The notes under the pieces were generated by a model that saw only the letters and a program-made list of their open reading frames with translations, was not told the origin of the DNA and did not search any database. Positions 52,383 to 62,667 of a stretch of DNA of 64,000 bases are shown piece by piece. The stretch is from Microbacterium lacus (lineage in GTDB: Bacteria; Actinomycetota; Actinomycetes; Actinomycetales; Microbacteriaceae). The stretch lies in assembly GCF_039531105.1 (NCBI RefSeq), contig NZ_BAAAPK010000001.1:2294001-2358000 (forward strand), given 5' to 3'. Numbering within the stretch: position 1 is the first letter of the stretch; each line of letters opens with the position of its first letter. The translations under genes and the position numbers were made by a program.

Positions 52383-53270
52383 TCAGAACTGCCCGCCCAT
52401 GGTGTGGAGCCGCTCGATGCGCTCCGCGAGCGGCGGGTGGGTGGCGAACATCCGCGCCAGTGCATTCGGCTTGAGGGGGTCGGCGATCCACAAGTGCGCC
52501 ATGGACGTGTTCGCCTTGCGCAACGGCGCGCCGGACTCCGCGAGCTTGCCGAGCGCCGAGGCAAGTCCGTCCGGGTCGCGTGTGGTCATCGCACTCGTCG
52601 CGTCCGCGAGGTACTCGCGCTGGCGGGAGATCGCCGCCTGCACGGCTCCCGCGAGGAGAGGGGCGACGATCGCGGCGACCACGCCGAACAGCACGAAGAG
52701 GAGCTGCGCCTGGCCGTTCCCGCCGCGGCGCCCGCCGCCGAAGAACGCGAAGCGCAGGAATATGTCGGCGAGGATGCCGACAGCGACGACGAGACCGAAG
52801 ACGATGAGCGAAACCCGGATGTCGTAGTTGCGGATATGACCGAGCTCGTGCCCGAGGACTCCCTCGAGTTCACGATCCGACATGAGCTCGAACAGCCCCG
52901 TCGTGACCGTGATCGACGCTTCCTCGGGCTTCCGACCGGTGGCGAAGGCGTTGGGCGCGGGGTCCTCCACGACGTACAGACGCGGCATCGGAGTCCCGGT
53001 CGCGATGCACAGGTTCTCCACCAGCCGGTAGTAGCGAGGTGCGTCCGTCTGCGAGACCGGCGTCGCGCCGGCCATCGCGATCGCTTCGCGGTCGGCGAAG
53101 AAGTACTGGAACGTCGCGTAGCCGGCGGCGAAGACCAGGATGAACGCGGTGATCCACCAGTTGTTGCCCGCGAGCCATCCCGCGAGTACTCCGACAGCAC
53201 CGAGCAGCAGGATGAACGCGCCCAGGATGAACCACGTGTTGCGCTTGTTGCGCGCGATGGCGCTATACAT
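52383..53270 (-). CDS. htpX: M48 zinc metalloprotease HtpX-like
   Basis: A 295-residue membrane protease for quality control. Two N-terminal helices (WFILGAFILLLGAVGVLAGW, then WITAFILVFAAGYATFQYFF), the zinc site LEGVLGHELGHIRNYD, two further helices, and a distal RQREYLADATSAMTTRDPDG with the third ligand Glu. Length matches HtpX. It is 14 bp after lemA on the same strand, a frequent actinobacterial pair. Confidence 0.93.
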   Translation of the reverse strand: MYSAIARNKRNTWFILGAFILLLGAVGVLAGWLAGNNWWITAFILVFAAGYATFQYFFADREAIAMAGATPVSQTDAPRYYRLVENLCIATGTPMPRLYVVEDPAPNAFATGRKPEEASITVTTGLFELMSDRELEGVLGHELGHIRNYDIRVSLIVFGLVVAVGILADIFLRFAFFGGGRRGGNGQAQLLFVLFGVVAAIVAPLLAGAVQAAISRQREYLADATSAMTTRDPDGLASALGKLAESGAPLRKANTSMAHLWIADPLKPNALARMFATHPPLAERIERLHTMGGQF

Positions 53271-53284
53271 GCGAAGACGTCAGA

Positions 53285-53854
53285 TCAGAACTGGACCCTG
53301 GGCGGCTCGCTGATGGCCGCGCCATCCACGACCTCGAAGAACTCGCGCTCGGTGAAGCCGAGGTTGCGGGCGAAGAGGTTGTTCGGGAACACCTTGATCT
53401 TGGTGTTCAGCTCGCGCACGCCGCCGTTGTAGAAGCGGCGCGACGCCTGGATCTTATCCTCGGTGTCGACGATCGACTGCTGCAGCTGGAGGAAGTTCTG
53501 ACTCGCCTGCAGCTGCGGATATGCCTCGGCGACGGCGAACAGAGACTTCAGCGCCTGCTGCATGTGGCCCTCGGCGACTCCGGCTTCGGCGGGCCCGCCG
53601 GCGGTCAGCGTCTCGGCTCTGGCCCGCGTCACGTTCTCGAAGACCGCCTTCTCATGCGCCGCATAGCCCTTCACCGCCTCGATGAGGTTCGGCAGAAGGT
53701 CGGCACGGCGTTTGAGCTGCACCGTGATGTCGCTCCACGCCTCGTCGACGCGCACGTTCAGTGCGACGAGCGAGTTGTACGTCGCCCACAGGTAGATGCC
53801 GGCGATGACGAGAAGCGCCACGACGATCAGTACCGGGATCAGCCATTCCCACAT
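53285..53854 (-). CDS. lemA: LemA family protein
   Basis: A 189-residue membrane-anchored helical protein: N-terminal helix MWEWLIPVLIVVALLVIAGI, then the LemA core (LWATYNSLVALNVRVDEAWS, DLLPNLIEAVKGYAAHEKAV) and SRRFYNGGVRELNTKIKVFP near the end. ATG 53854 with GGAG nine bases upstream is chosen over ATG 53884 and ATG 53893. Function is unclear; it is often coupled with HtpX. Confidence 0.92.
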   Translation of the reverse strand: MWEWLIPVLIVVALLVIAGIYLWATYNSLVALNVRVDEAWSDITVQLKRRADLLPNLIEAVKGYAAHEKAVFENVTRARAETLTAGGPAEAGVAEGHMQQALKSLFAVAEAYPQLQASQNFLQLQQSIVDTEDKIQASRRFYNGGVRELNTKIKVFPNNLFARNLGFTEREFFEVVDGAAISEPPRVQF

Positions 53855-53882
53855 GCCGGTGACTCCGTTCAAGGTTTGACCC

Positions 53883-53888
53883 ATCCTA
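53883..53888 (-). promoter_or_regulatory. -10 element for lemA-htpX
   Basis: TAGGAT on the minus strand, 28 bases before ATG 53854, leaving a short leader that contains CGGAG. Confidence 0.45.
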
Positions 53889-53935
53889 ACCACCGGCGGA
53901 CTCCCGGATGAGGGCCGTCCGCCCGCTCACAGGGC

Positions 53936-55249
53936 TTACTCACCGAGGATGCGGTCCAGATGCCGATTGGCGAACATCCGCGCGGGGTCGAGACGGTCTC
54001 GCAGGGCGACGAAGTCGCCGAACCGGGGGTAGCGGTCGCGCAGGGCCGCGGCATCCAGAGTGTGCATCTTGCCCCAGTGGGGGCGACCTCCGAAGCCCAG
54101 CATGATCTGCTCGACGGCGTGGAAGTACTCCGTCGGATCCTCGCGCCAGTACCGGTGCACCGCGATGTATGCGGACGCGCGCCCGGAGGCGGTGGAGAGC
54201 CAGAGGTCGTCGGCAGCCGCGAAGCGCACCTCCACCGGGAACGAGATACGCCAGCCGCGGTCCGCCACGAGCGCGCGGAGGGCGTCGAAGGCGGCGCGCA
54301 CGTTCTCCGCGGGCAGCGCGTACTCCATCTCCCGGAAGCGCACCGACCGCTCGGTCGCGAACACGCGGTGCGAGAGATCCGTGAATTCGCGGTCGCCCCA
54401 CAGCCGCACCGACGCGCGGTTGATCGCCGGAATCGTGGCGGGCACCGTCCGGGCGACGCTGCACGCGATCTGGTGCAGTCCGTTGCCGATCACGACGTCG
54501 TCGACCCACTTGCCGATCCGCGGCAGCGGCCGGCGCACCGCGCTCTCGGGCAGCCGGGTGTTCGTCTTCGTCATGGCCCGGTCGGTGTGCGCGAACCAGT
54601 AGAACTCGAAGTGGTCTGCGGCGGCAACGCGGTCCTCGAGACCGTCCAGCACCTCGTCGAGGGCTTCCGGCGCTTCCACCGCGTGAAGGAGGAAGGCCGG
54701 AACGCACTGCAGCGTCACCTCGACGAGGATGCCGAGCGCGCCCAGACCGAGAGCGACGGCGGGCAGCAGATCGGCTTCGTGCTCGTCGTCGACGCGCAGG
54801 AGCTCCCCGTCGGCGGTGACGAGCGTGACACCGACGACCTGCGTCGCGATGCCGCCGAATCGCGCGCCGGTGCCGTGGGTTCCGGTGGAGAGCGCTCCGG
54901 CGATCGACTGGCGGTCGATGTCGCCGAGGTTGGGCATCGCGAGGCCGTACGGGGCGAGGAGTCTCGGGATCTGATGCAGGCGCGTTCCGGCGCGCAGCGT
55001 CACCCGTCCGGTTCGCCGGTCGGCTCCGACGAGACCGGTGAGGTCGCTGAGATCCAGCAGGACGCCCGGGGCGACGGCGATGCCGGTGAAGCTGTGGCCC
55101 GCGCCGATCGCCTTCACACGCATCCCGCGCGCCGCTGCCGCGCGCACGGAGCGCTGCACCGCGGCCGTGGAGGCAGGGAACTCGACCAGCTGCGGGCGGA
55201 CGCTCGCCGAGCGGCCCCAGTTCTGCCAGCGGTCGCCCGGGCGCGTCAC
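53936..55249 (-). CDS. FAD-dependent oxidoreductase (aldonolactone/alditol oxidase family)
   Basis: A 437-residue VAO-type flavoprotein. The FAD domain has VKAIGAGHSFTGIAVAPGVL, where the His may carry covalent FAD, and QSIAGALSTGTHGTGARFGG. The C-terminal ALO domain has SFPVEVRFAAADDLWLSTAS and ends PHWGKMHTLD. Related enzymes oxidise gulono- or arabinono-lactones or alditols; the substrate is open. GTG 55249 overlaps the upstream stop (GTGA), so it is coupled to the PLP-enzyme gene. Confidence 0.88.
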   Translation of the reverse strand: MTRPGDRWQNWGRSASVRPQLVEFPASTAAVQRSVRAAAARGMRVKAIGAGHSFTGIAVAPGVLLDLSDLTGLVGADRRTGRVTLRAGTRLHQIPRLLAPYGLAMPNLGDIDRQSIAGALSTGTHGTGARFGGIATQVVGVTLVTADGELLRVDDEHEADLLPAVALGLGALGILVEVTLQCVPAFLLHAVEAPEALDEVLDGLEDRVAAADHFEFYWFAHTDRAMTKTNTRLPESAVRRPLPRIGKWVDDVVIGNGLHQIACSVARTVPATIPAINRASVRLWGDREFTDLSHRVFATERSVRFREMEYALPAENVRAAFDALRALVADRGWRISFPVEVRFAAADDLWLSTASGRASAYIAVHRYWREDPTEYFHAVEQIMLGFGGRPHWGKMHTLDAAALRDRYPRFGDFVALRDRLDPARMFANRHLDRILGE

Positions 55250-56481
55250 AGGAACGCCTTCCCTTCGCCGCGATAGGTCGGCGCCGTCCCCGCCGGCGCC
55301 CCGGCGCCGACGAGGTGATACGCGTCGACACGCTCGGCGAGCTCGCCGCTCTTCGCGTGGCGGAACCACACCCGGTCCCCGAGCGCGAGGCCGGCTGCCG
55401 CACGACCCTGCAGCGGCGTCTGCACCTCACCGGCTCCCTCCCGAGCGAGAGTCCGCAGGCCGTGCGGCCACACCGGCTGCGGCTGACGCGACGCGACCGG
55501 GGGTCCGGACGCGATCCACCCGCCGCCGAGGACGGTGACGATGTCGGGAGCGGGCCGGCGCACGACGTCGAGGGCGAACGCAGCCGCGGGTGCCGGGTCG
55601 AAGGCCTGGTACCCGTCGAAGAGGTGGCCGGCGAGCAGACCGCTCCCCGCCGTGAGCTCGGTCACGGACTGGTCGGCGGCCGTCAGCTCGAGGGAGCCGG
55701 TGCCGCCGCCGTTGACGAATTCCAACGGCGCGATCGCGCGGACGGCGTCGACGATCGCCGCGCGACGGTCTCGCAGCTCCTGCGCGGAGCGGCGCTGCAT
55801 CCACCGGATGACGGGATCGCCCGCCCCCGTCGCGTCGCCCTGACCGGCGATCTGCGCTTCGTACATCATGAGCCCGACCACGCGCACGCCGGGTCGCCGG
55901 GCGATCGCCCGGGCCAGAGCCGCGACCTCTGCCGCCTCGTGCACGGGGGAACGGCGCACACCGACGTGTCCGAGCCCGGGAGCCCGCCAGGACGCGTCGG
56001 CGTCGATCGCGACACGGATCTCGGGTCGCCCGGTCGGCGGGGCGACCGCATCCAACGCGTCCAGCTGAGCGAGGTCATCGACCATGAGCGTGATCCGCGA
56101 CGCCGCCCGTTCGTCGGAGGCCAGCACCCGCAGCGCCGCGCGGTCCACGGTCGGGTAGCCCAGGACGATGTCGCCATGGATCTCGGCGAGCCAGAGCGCC
56201 TCCGGCAGCGTGAAGGCGAGGATGCCGCAATATCCGGGAAGGCGGAGCACGGCATCCAGGACCTCGCGCACGCGCACCGACTTGCTCGCGACACGGATCG
56301 GAACTCCGGCGGCGCGGACGAGCATGTCCAGCGCGTTGTAGCGCAGCGCGTCCAGATGAAGCGCCGCCGCCGGGGCGGGCACGCCGGCAACGGCATCCGT
56401 CATCGCACCCCAGTACGAGTCCGGATCGGCCCATGGCGTGCGCAGCGGTGCATCGCTCGCGGCGAGCAGATCGATCGTCAT
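55246..56481 (-). CDS. Fold-type III PLP enzyme (amino acid deaminase/aldolase family)
   Basis: A 411-residue protein with an alanine racemase-like N-terminal barrel. The PLP lysine is in IRVASKSVRVREV, then VAIDADASWRAPGLGHVGVR and the phosphate-binding FVNGGGTGSLE. The C-terminal beta domain ends GDRVWFRHAKSGELAERVDA, with the metal-binding His typical of D-threonine aldolase/D-serine dehydratase relatives. Substrate unknown; its operon partner is the FAD oxidase. ATG 56481 is the clear start. Confidence 0.85.
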   Translation of the reverse strand: MTIDLLAASDAPLRTPWADPDSYWGAMTDAVAGVPAPAAALHLDALRYNALDMLVRAAGVPIRVASKSVRVREVLDAVLRLPGYCGILAFTLPEALWLAEIHGDIVLGYPTVDRAALRVLASDERAASRITLMVDDLAQLDALDAVAPPTGRPEIRVAIDADASWRAPGLGHVGVRRSPVHEAAEVAALARAIARRPGVRVVGLMMYEAQIAGQGDATGAGDPVIRWMQRRSAQELRDRRAAIVDAVRAIAPLEFVNGGGTGSLELTAADQSVTELTAGSGLLAGHLFDGYQAFDPAPAAAFALDVVRRPAPDIVTVLGGGWIASGPPVASRQPQPVWPHGLRTLAREGAGEVQTPLQGRAAAGLALGDRVWFRHAKSGELAERVDAYHLVGAGAPAGTAPTYRGEGKAFL

Positions 56482-56544
56482 GGCATCACGCTCGAAGGCG
56501 TCGGGGCACGCATGGGCACCAGCCTACGACGGGAGCCCGGACCG

Positions 56545-56618
56545 TACCCCCGGTCAGGTTCGAACTGACACTTGGGCGATTTTAAGTCGCCTGCCTCTGC
56601 CGATTGGGCTACGGGGGC
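56545..56618 (-). tRNA. tRNA-Leu (anticodon UAA), short variable loop
   Basis: A 74-nt cloverleaf: acceptor GCCCCCG pairs with CGGGGGT (G-U at the first pair), the anticodon stem GGCGA/TCGCC encloses CTTAAAA, giving anticodon TAA, and the T arm is GTCAG-TTCGAAC-CTGAC. CCA is not encoded. The variable region is only about 5 nt, unlike the long arm of usual tRNA-Leu. It would read rare UUA codons. Confidence 0.85.
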
Positions 56619-56650
56619 GCACGCCGAAGCGGGCGCTACCACGGTACCGC

Positions 56651-58075
56651 TCAGCTGCCGGCGGCGACCTTCTCGGCCGGCGCGGCCTTCGGAGCCTTCG
56701 CCGGTGCCGCCTCGGCGGGCTGCGGCGGACGCGGGCGCGCGGCGAACTCCTCGAAGACATACCGAGGGTCCTGCACAGCCTGCAGGTTCACGAGGTCGCG
56801 ACCGAGCCAGAAGTTGTTCCACCAGCCCCACACGACGCGGAACTTGCGCTCCCACGAGGGCATCGCGAGACCGTGGTATCCGCGGTGCGCGACCCAGGCG
56901 ACGAAGCCCTTCAGAGCGATCTTGCCGGACTGGAAGACGCCGTTGTAGAGGCCGAGCCCGGCCACCGCGCCGAGGTTCTTGTGGAAGTAGTCGCGCGGCT
57001 CCTCGCCGCGCAGGACAGCCACCAGGTTCTTCGCAAGGAGCTTCGCCTGACGCACGGCGTGCTGGGCGTTCGGGACGCAGTACCCGCCGACGCCGCCGCC
57101 ACTCAGGTCGGGGACCGCCGAGACGTCACCTGCAGCCCACGCGCCCTCGACGATCTCGTCTTCGGTGCCGACGCGGAGGTCGGCGCGCGTGCGGATGCGG
57201 CCGCGCTCTTCGACCGGCAGGTCGCCGCCGCGCACGACGGTCGGGTTGGCCATCACACCGGCAGTCCAGATGATCAGGTCGCTCGGGATCACCTCACCGG
57301 TGGACAGTTCGATGTTGCCGTCGACCGCGCCCGTCACCTGGGTGTCCAGGTGCACCGAAGCGCCCCGCTTGGCGAGGTCCTTCAGCACCCACTCGCTCGT
57401 CTTGAGCGAGACCTCGGGCATGATGCGGCCCATCGCCTCGATCAGGTGGAAGTGCGTGTCGTCGAAGGTCACTTCGGGGTACTTGCCCACCAGCGCCGAC
57501 GCGAAGTCGCGGAGCTCGGCGAACACCTCGATCCCGGCGAAGCCGCCGCCGATGACGACGACGGTGAGCAGGCGATCCCGCTCGGGGCCGGGAGGCAGCA
57601 CGGAGGCCTTGTCGAAATTGGACATCAGGCGGTCGCGGATCGCGACGGCCTCCTCGATCGTCTTCAGACCGATCGCGTTGTCGGCGATGCCCGGGATCGG
57701 GAAGGTGCGCGAGACGGCACCGGCGGTCACGACGATCTGGTCGTACTCGAGCTCGTACGGCTCACCGACGATCGGGGTGATCGTGGCGACCTTGCCGGCG
57801 TGCGAGATGCCGGTGACCTTCGCCGCGACGATCTTCGTCTTCTTCAGGTGACGACGCAGCGCCACGACCGAGTGGCGGGCCTCGATCGAGCCCGCCGCGA
57901 CCTCGGGGAGGAACGGCTGGTACGTCATGTAGGGAAGCGGGTCGACGATCGTGACCTCTGCCTCACCCTTGCGCAGCTGCTTCTCGAGCTTCCACGCGGT
58001 GTAGAACCCCGCGTAGCCGCCGCCGACGATCAGGATCCTGGGCACGCGGTTCTTCGCGGACGCAATGTTGCTCAC
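56651..58075 (-). CDS. ndh: Type II NADH dehydrogenase
   Basis: A 474-residue single-subunit, non-proton-pumping NADH:quinone oxidoreductase. The FAD-binding motif is ILIVGGGYAGFYTAWKLE, the NADH motif VVVIGGGFAGIEVFAELRDF, and a C-terminal amphipathic region (HRGYHGLAMPSWERKFRVVW) attaches it to the membrane. A Pro/Ala/Lys tail follows. GTG 58075 has AGGAG about 13 bases upstream. It lies upstream of the tRNA in transcription direction, 33 bp away. Confidence 0.94.
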   Translation of the reverse strand: MSNIASAKNRVPRILIVGGGYAGFYTAWKLEKQLRKGEAEVTIVDPLPYMTYQPFLPEVAAGSIEARHSVVALRRHLKKTKIVAAKVTGISHAGKVATITPIVGEPYELEYDQIVVTAGAVSRTFPIPGIADNAIGLKTIEEAVAIRDRLMSNFDKASVLPPGPERDRLLTVVVIGGGFAGIEVFAELRDFASALVGKYPEVTFDDTHFHLIEAMGRIMPEVSLKTSEWVLKDLAKRGASVHLDTQVTGAVDGNIELSTGEVIPSDLIIWTAGVMANPTVVRGGDLPVEERGRIRTRADLRVGTEDEIVEGAWAAGDVSAVPDLSGGGVGGYCVPNAQHAVRQAKLLAKNLVAVLRGEEPRDYFHKNLGAVAGLGLYNGVFQSGKIALKGFVAWVAHRGYHGLAMPSWERKFRVVWGWWNNFWLGRDLVNLQAVQDPRYVFEEFAARPRPPQPAEAAPAKAPKAAPAEKVAAGS

Positions 58076-58097
58076 GGTGGGGAGTACTCCTGGGGTG

Positions 58098-59366
58098 TCA
58101 GCGGCTCGGCGTCCGGGACGCCAATCGGATTCGTCGGACAGCTGCGATGACGCCGAGCGCCACCAGTATAGCGGCCGCCGAACCGGCCATCAGCGGAAGC
58201 GTCCCGTACAGCAGCGTCTCGGACGACGGCAGCAGCGGCGAGGCGGGACGGGATGCCGCGTCCGCGGGCGGCAGCGCGGGGATCTGCACCGGATCCGCGG
58301 TGGGGATCGGCGCGGGCCCGGTGTCCGCGCGGCGATACAGCCGGATCCAGTCCTTCAGGCTCCCCATCGGATTCTCGGACACCAGCGGCACGCTGGCCGC
58401 CACGGCGGCGGCGGCGTCCACGAGCCCGTATCCGTACAGCGGATCGGGGACGTCGGTGGCGGCCGCGGCGGGGTCGGCGGTGCGGATGATCCGGTTGATC
58501 ACGTTCGCGGCGTCCAGCTCGGGGTGCGCGGCGCGCACGAGGGCGGCGATGCCGGCGACGATCGGGGCTGCGCCGCTCGTGCCGTTCCAGAGCACGAGGC
58601 GGCCATCGGCCGAGACTCCGAGCAGGTTCTCGCTGGGGGCCGACACGCCGATCGTGATGCCCTGGGTCGAGGCCTCGAGGCTCGCCCGACCCTGCGGGTC
58701 GACGCCGCCGACGGTCAGCACACCCGGAATCGTGGCCGGGGCCCCGACGCGCGACGTCCCGCTCCCCCGGTTCCCGGCTGCGACGACGACGACGACGTCG
58801 TTGTCGTACGCGTAGAGGAACGCGTCGTCCCAGCTCCGGTCCCAATCCGGGGTGTTCGTGGTCAGCGAGAGGTTGATGATGTCGGCGCCGTTGTCGACCG
58901 ACCAGCGGATCGCCTCGGCGATCTGCTGCGTGAACGGCACGGTCGCGGAGGACCCGAAGCCCACCGACACGGACAGGATCTCCGAGGCCGGGGCCACGCC
59001 GATCATGCCCGTGTTCGCCCCGGTCCCCCGCGACGCGGCGAGCGAGGCCACCCAGCTGCCGTGGTTCGCGTCCACGGCACCCACGGGCGTCCGTCCGTCC
59101 GGCGACCCGATCCCCGACACGTCGGTGCCGGCGACGACCGCCCCCTCGAACTCGACAGGACCGCGCCCGACACCGGTGTCGATGATCGCGATGCGCACCC
59201 CTTCACCGCGGGTCGTCGTCCAGGCCTGCGTGACCCCGTACTCGTCGAGCCAGTACTCCGCCGCGCGCACCGGGTCCGACGACGCCGGGGACGGGGTCGC
59301 GGTGGACCCCGCCAGCAGCACGGTCGCGGCGGCGACGAGCGCGGCGAGCCCCGCCCGGATTTTCAT
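58098..59366 (-). CDS. Mycosin-like S8 serine protease
   Basis: A 422-residue subtilase with a signal peptide (MKIRAGLAALVAAATVLLAG). The catalytic triad is D63 (IAIIDTGVG), H102 (NHGSWVAS) and S264 (NGTSGAAPIVAG), with AAGNRGSGTS as oxyanion region. A C-terminal helix (LPLMAGSAAAILVALGVIAA) plus basic end anchors it. This layout is that of mycosins of type VII secretion, but no ESX gene is nearby. ATG 59366 overlaps the DUF501 stop (ATGA). Confidence 0.88.
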   Translation of the reverse strand: MKIRAGLAALVAAATVLLAGSTATPSPASSDPVRAAEYWLDEYGVTQAWTTTRGEGVRIAIIDTGVGRGPVEFEGAVVAGTDVSGIGSPDGRTPVGAVDANHGSWVASLAASRGTGANTGMIGVAPASEILSVSVGFGSSATVPFTQQIAEAIRWSVDNGADIINLSLTTNTPDWDRSWDDAFLYAYDNDVVVVVAAGNRGSGTSRVGAPATIPGVLTVGGVDPQGRASLEASTQGITIGVSAPSENLLGVSADGRLVLWNGTSGAAPIVAGIAALVRAAHPELDAANVINRIIRTADPAAAATDVPDPLYGYGLVDAAAAVAASVPLVSENPMGSLKDWIRLYRRADTGPAPIPTADPVQIPALPPADAASRPASPLLPSSETLLYGTLPLMAGSAAAILVALGVIAAVRRIRLASRTPSR

Positions 59367-59878
59367 CCGGCCGCTCCCGGCTGCGCGCACACGCAGCGCT
59401 CGGGCGACCACGTCGACAGCGCGAGGGCACGGTCCCCGATCGGGTTGACGCCCGGACCCGCGGCCAGCGCGTGTGCGGCCAGGGCATGCAGGCACTTCAC
59501 GCGTGTCGGCATCCCTCCCGCCGAGATTCCGTCGATCTCCTCGACGACGCCGAATTGCACGCGGTCGGCGAGATAGGCCTCGTGCGCACGTCGGTAGGCC
59601 GCGGCCACCTCGGGGTCGTCCAGCTCGTCGCCGAGCGTGCGCATCACTTGCGTCGCCTCCAGCTGCGACATCGCGGAGGTCGCGCCCGGGTGCGTCAGGT
59701 AGTAGAACGTCGGGAAAGGCGTCCCGTCGTCCAGTCGGGGGGCGGTCGCCGCCACCGTCGGGTTGCCGCACACGCACCGGGCCGCGATCCCCACGACACC
59801 ACGAGCGGGCCGCCCCAGCTGCTCCCGCAGCACGGCGAGGTCGGCATCGCTCACGGGGGCATACGGCGGAGTGCTCAC
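59363..59878 (-). CDS. DUF501 protein
   Basis: A 171-residue actinobacterial protein. The N-terminal part has VLREQLGRPARGVVGIAARC and FPTFYYLTHPGATSAMSQLE; the C-terminal half is Cys/His-containing (GGMPTRVKCLHALAAHALA, then SPERCVCAQ), probably a metal site. DUF501 genes are typically next to the FtsB-like gene and eno, as here. GTG 59878 gives MSTPPYAP. Confidence 0.85.
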   Translation of the reverse strand: MSTPPYAPVSDADLAVLREQLGRPARGVVGIAARCVCGNPTVAATAPRLDDGTPFPTFYYLTHPGATSAMSQLEATQVMRTLGDELDDPEVAAAYRRAHEAYLADRVQFGVVEEIDGISAGGMPTRVKCLHALAAHALAAGPGVNPIGDRALALSTWSPERCVCAQPGAAG

Positions 59879-59913
59879 CGCGCCAGGGTACCTTCCGGCC
59901 CTGAATGGAACCG

Positions 59914-60447
59914 TCAGGGCGCGGGACTCTCGGTGGGCGCGGGGTCCGGCACACCGATCGCCGGGGCCTTCACCGTCTGCGCGAGGCCGGCCTGCACGAC
60001 CGAACGGACGAACTGGGACATCCAGTCGGTGCGGGTGCGCTCCACCTCGTCGCTCACGGGCGCCTGTTCCTGCGGCACGAGCGCTGCGGGCAGGTCGTCG
60101 TCCACGAGGTAGACGACCTCGCCGGGCTTGACGTAGTACAGCCGCTCGCGTGCCTGGGTCGTGATGTACGCGGGATCCGTGAAGCGTTCCCGCTGCGCCT
60201 CGAGGTCGGCGACGTCCTCGCGGCTCACTTCGACCGCTGCCTGCAGAGCCGCGATCTGCTGGCGCTGATCGACGTAGGTGCCGATCGTCGGCACGAGCAC
60301 GAACGCGGCGAGGACGACCAGCCCCATCATGATCACCATGAAGCCGGACAGACGGATGCCGCCCAGCCAGCCCCGGACGTCGACGGGTCCACGCGCCGGC
60401 CGACGGATCGGCCGGGCACGCGAAGGGGGAGCCGTCGTGTTCGGCAC
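59914..60447 (-). CDS. FtsB/DivIC-like septum formation initiator
   Basis: A 177-residue bitopic membrane protein. After a basic, Pro-rich N-terminus comes one helix (FMVIMMGLVVLAAFVLVPTI), then a periplasmic coiled coil (QRQQIAALQAAVEVSREDVA) and the family motif QARERLYYVKPGEVVYLVD. It should join the FtsB-FtsL-FtsQ-type divisome complex. GTG 60447 has AGGGGGAG upstream. Placed directly after eno in transcription direction, the standard actinobacterial order. Confidence 0.88.
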   Translation of the reverse strand: MPNTTAPPSRARPIRRPARGPVDVRGWLGGIRLSGFMVIMMGLVVLAAFVLVPTIGTYVDQRQQIAALQAAVEVSREDVADLEAQRERFTDPAYITTQARERLYYVKPGEVVYLVDDDLPAALVPQEQAPVSDEVERTRTDWMSQFVRSVVQAGLAQTVKAPAIGVPDPAPTESPAP

Positions 60448-60489
60448 GGCTCCCCCTCACGTGGACCTCATTCGGCCCGGATGTCTGCT

Positions 60490-62521
<2,032 letters not shown>

Positions 62522-62590
62522 GCGGCCAGCCAACCCGCCCCCCGTGCCCCCGTCAACCCCGCACCTCCCCGAGCACGATGGCGGCACCAA

Positions 62591-62634
62591 CCTGCGATGG
62601 CCACACAGGTTTCGTAGGGCCATCGCAGGGAAGT
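62591..62634. repeat. Dispersed palindrome, copy 2
   Basis: CCTGCGATGGCC and GGGCCATCGCAGG pair over a 13-base loop. The minus strand shares CTTCCCTGCGATGGCCC, then CGAAAC after two bases, with the plus strand at 9625. It lies about 35 bases downstream of the hisS stop, where it could act as a terminator. Confidence 0.6.
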
Positions 62635-62667
62635 GCAGCCGACACGAAGAAAGCGGCGGACGGGGCG

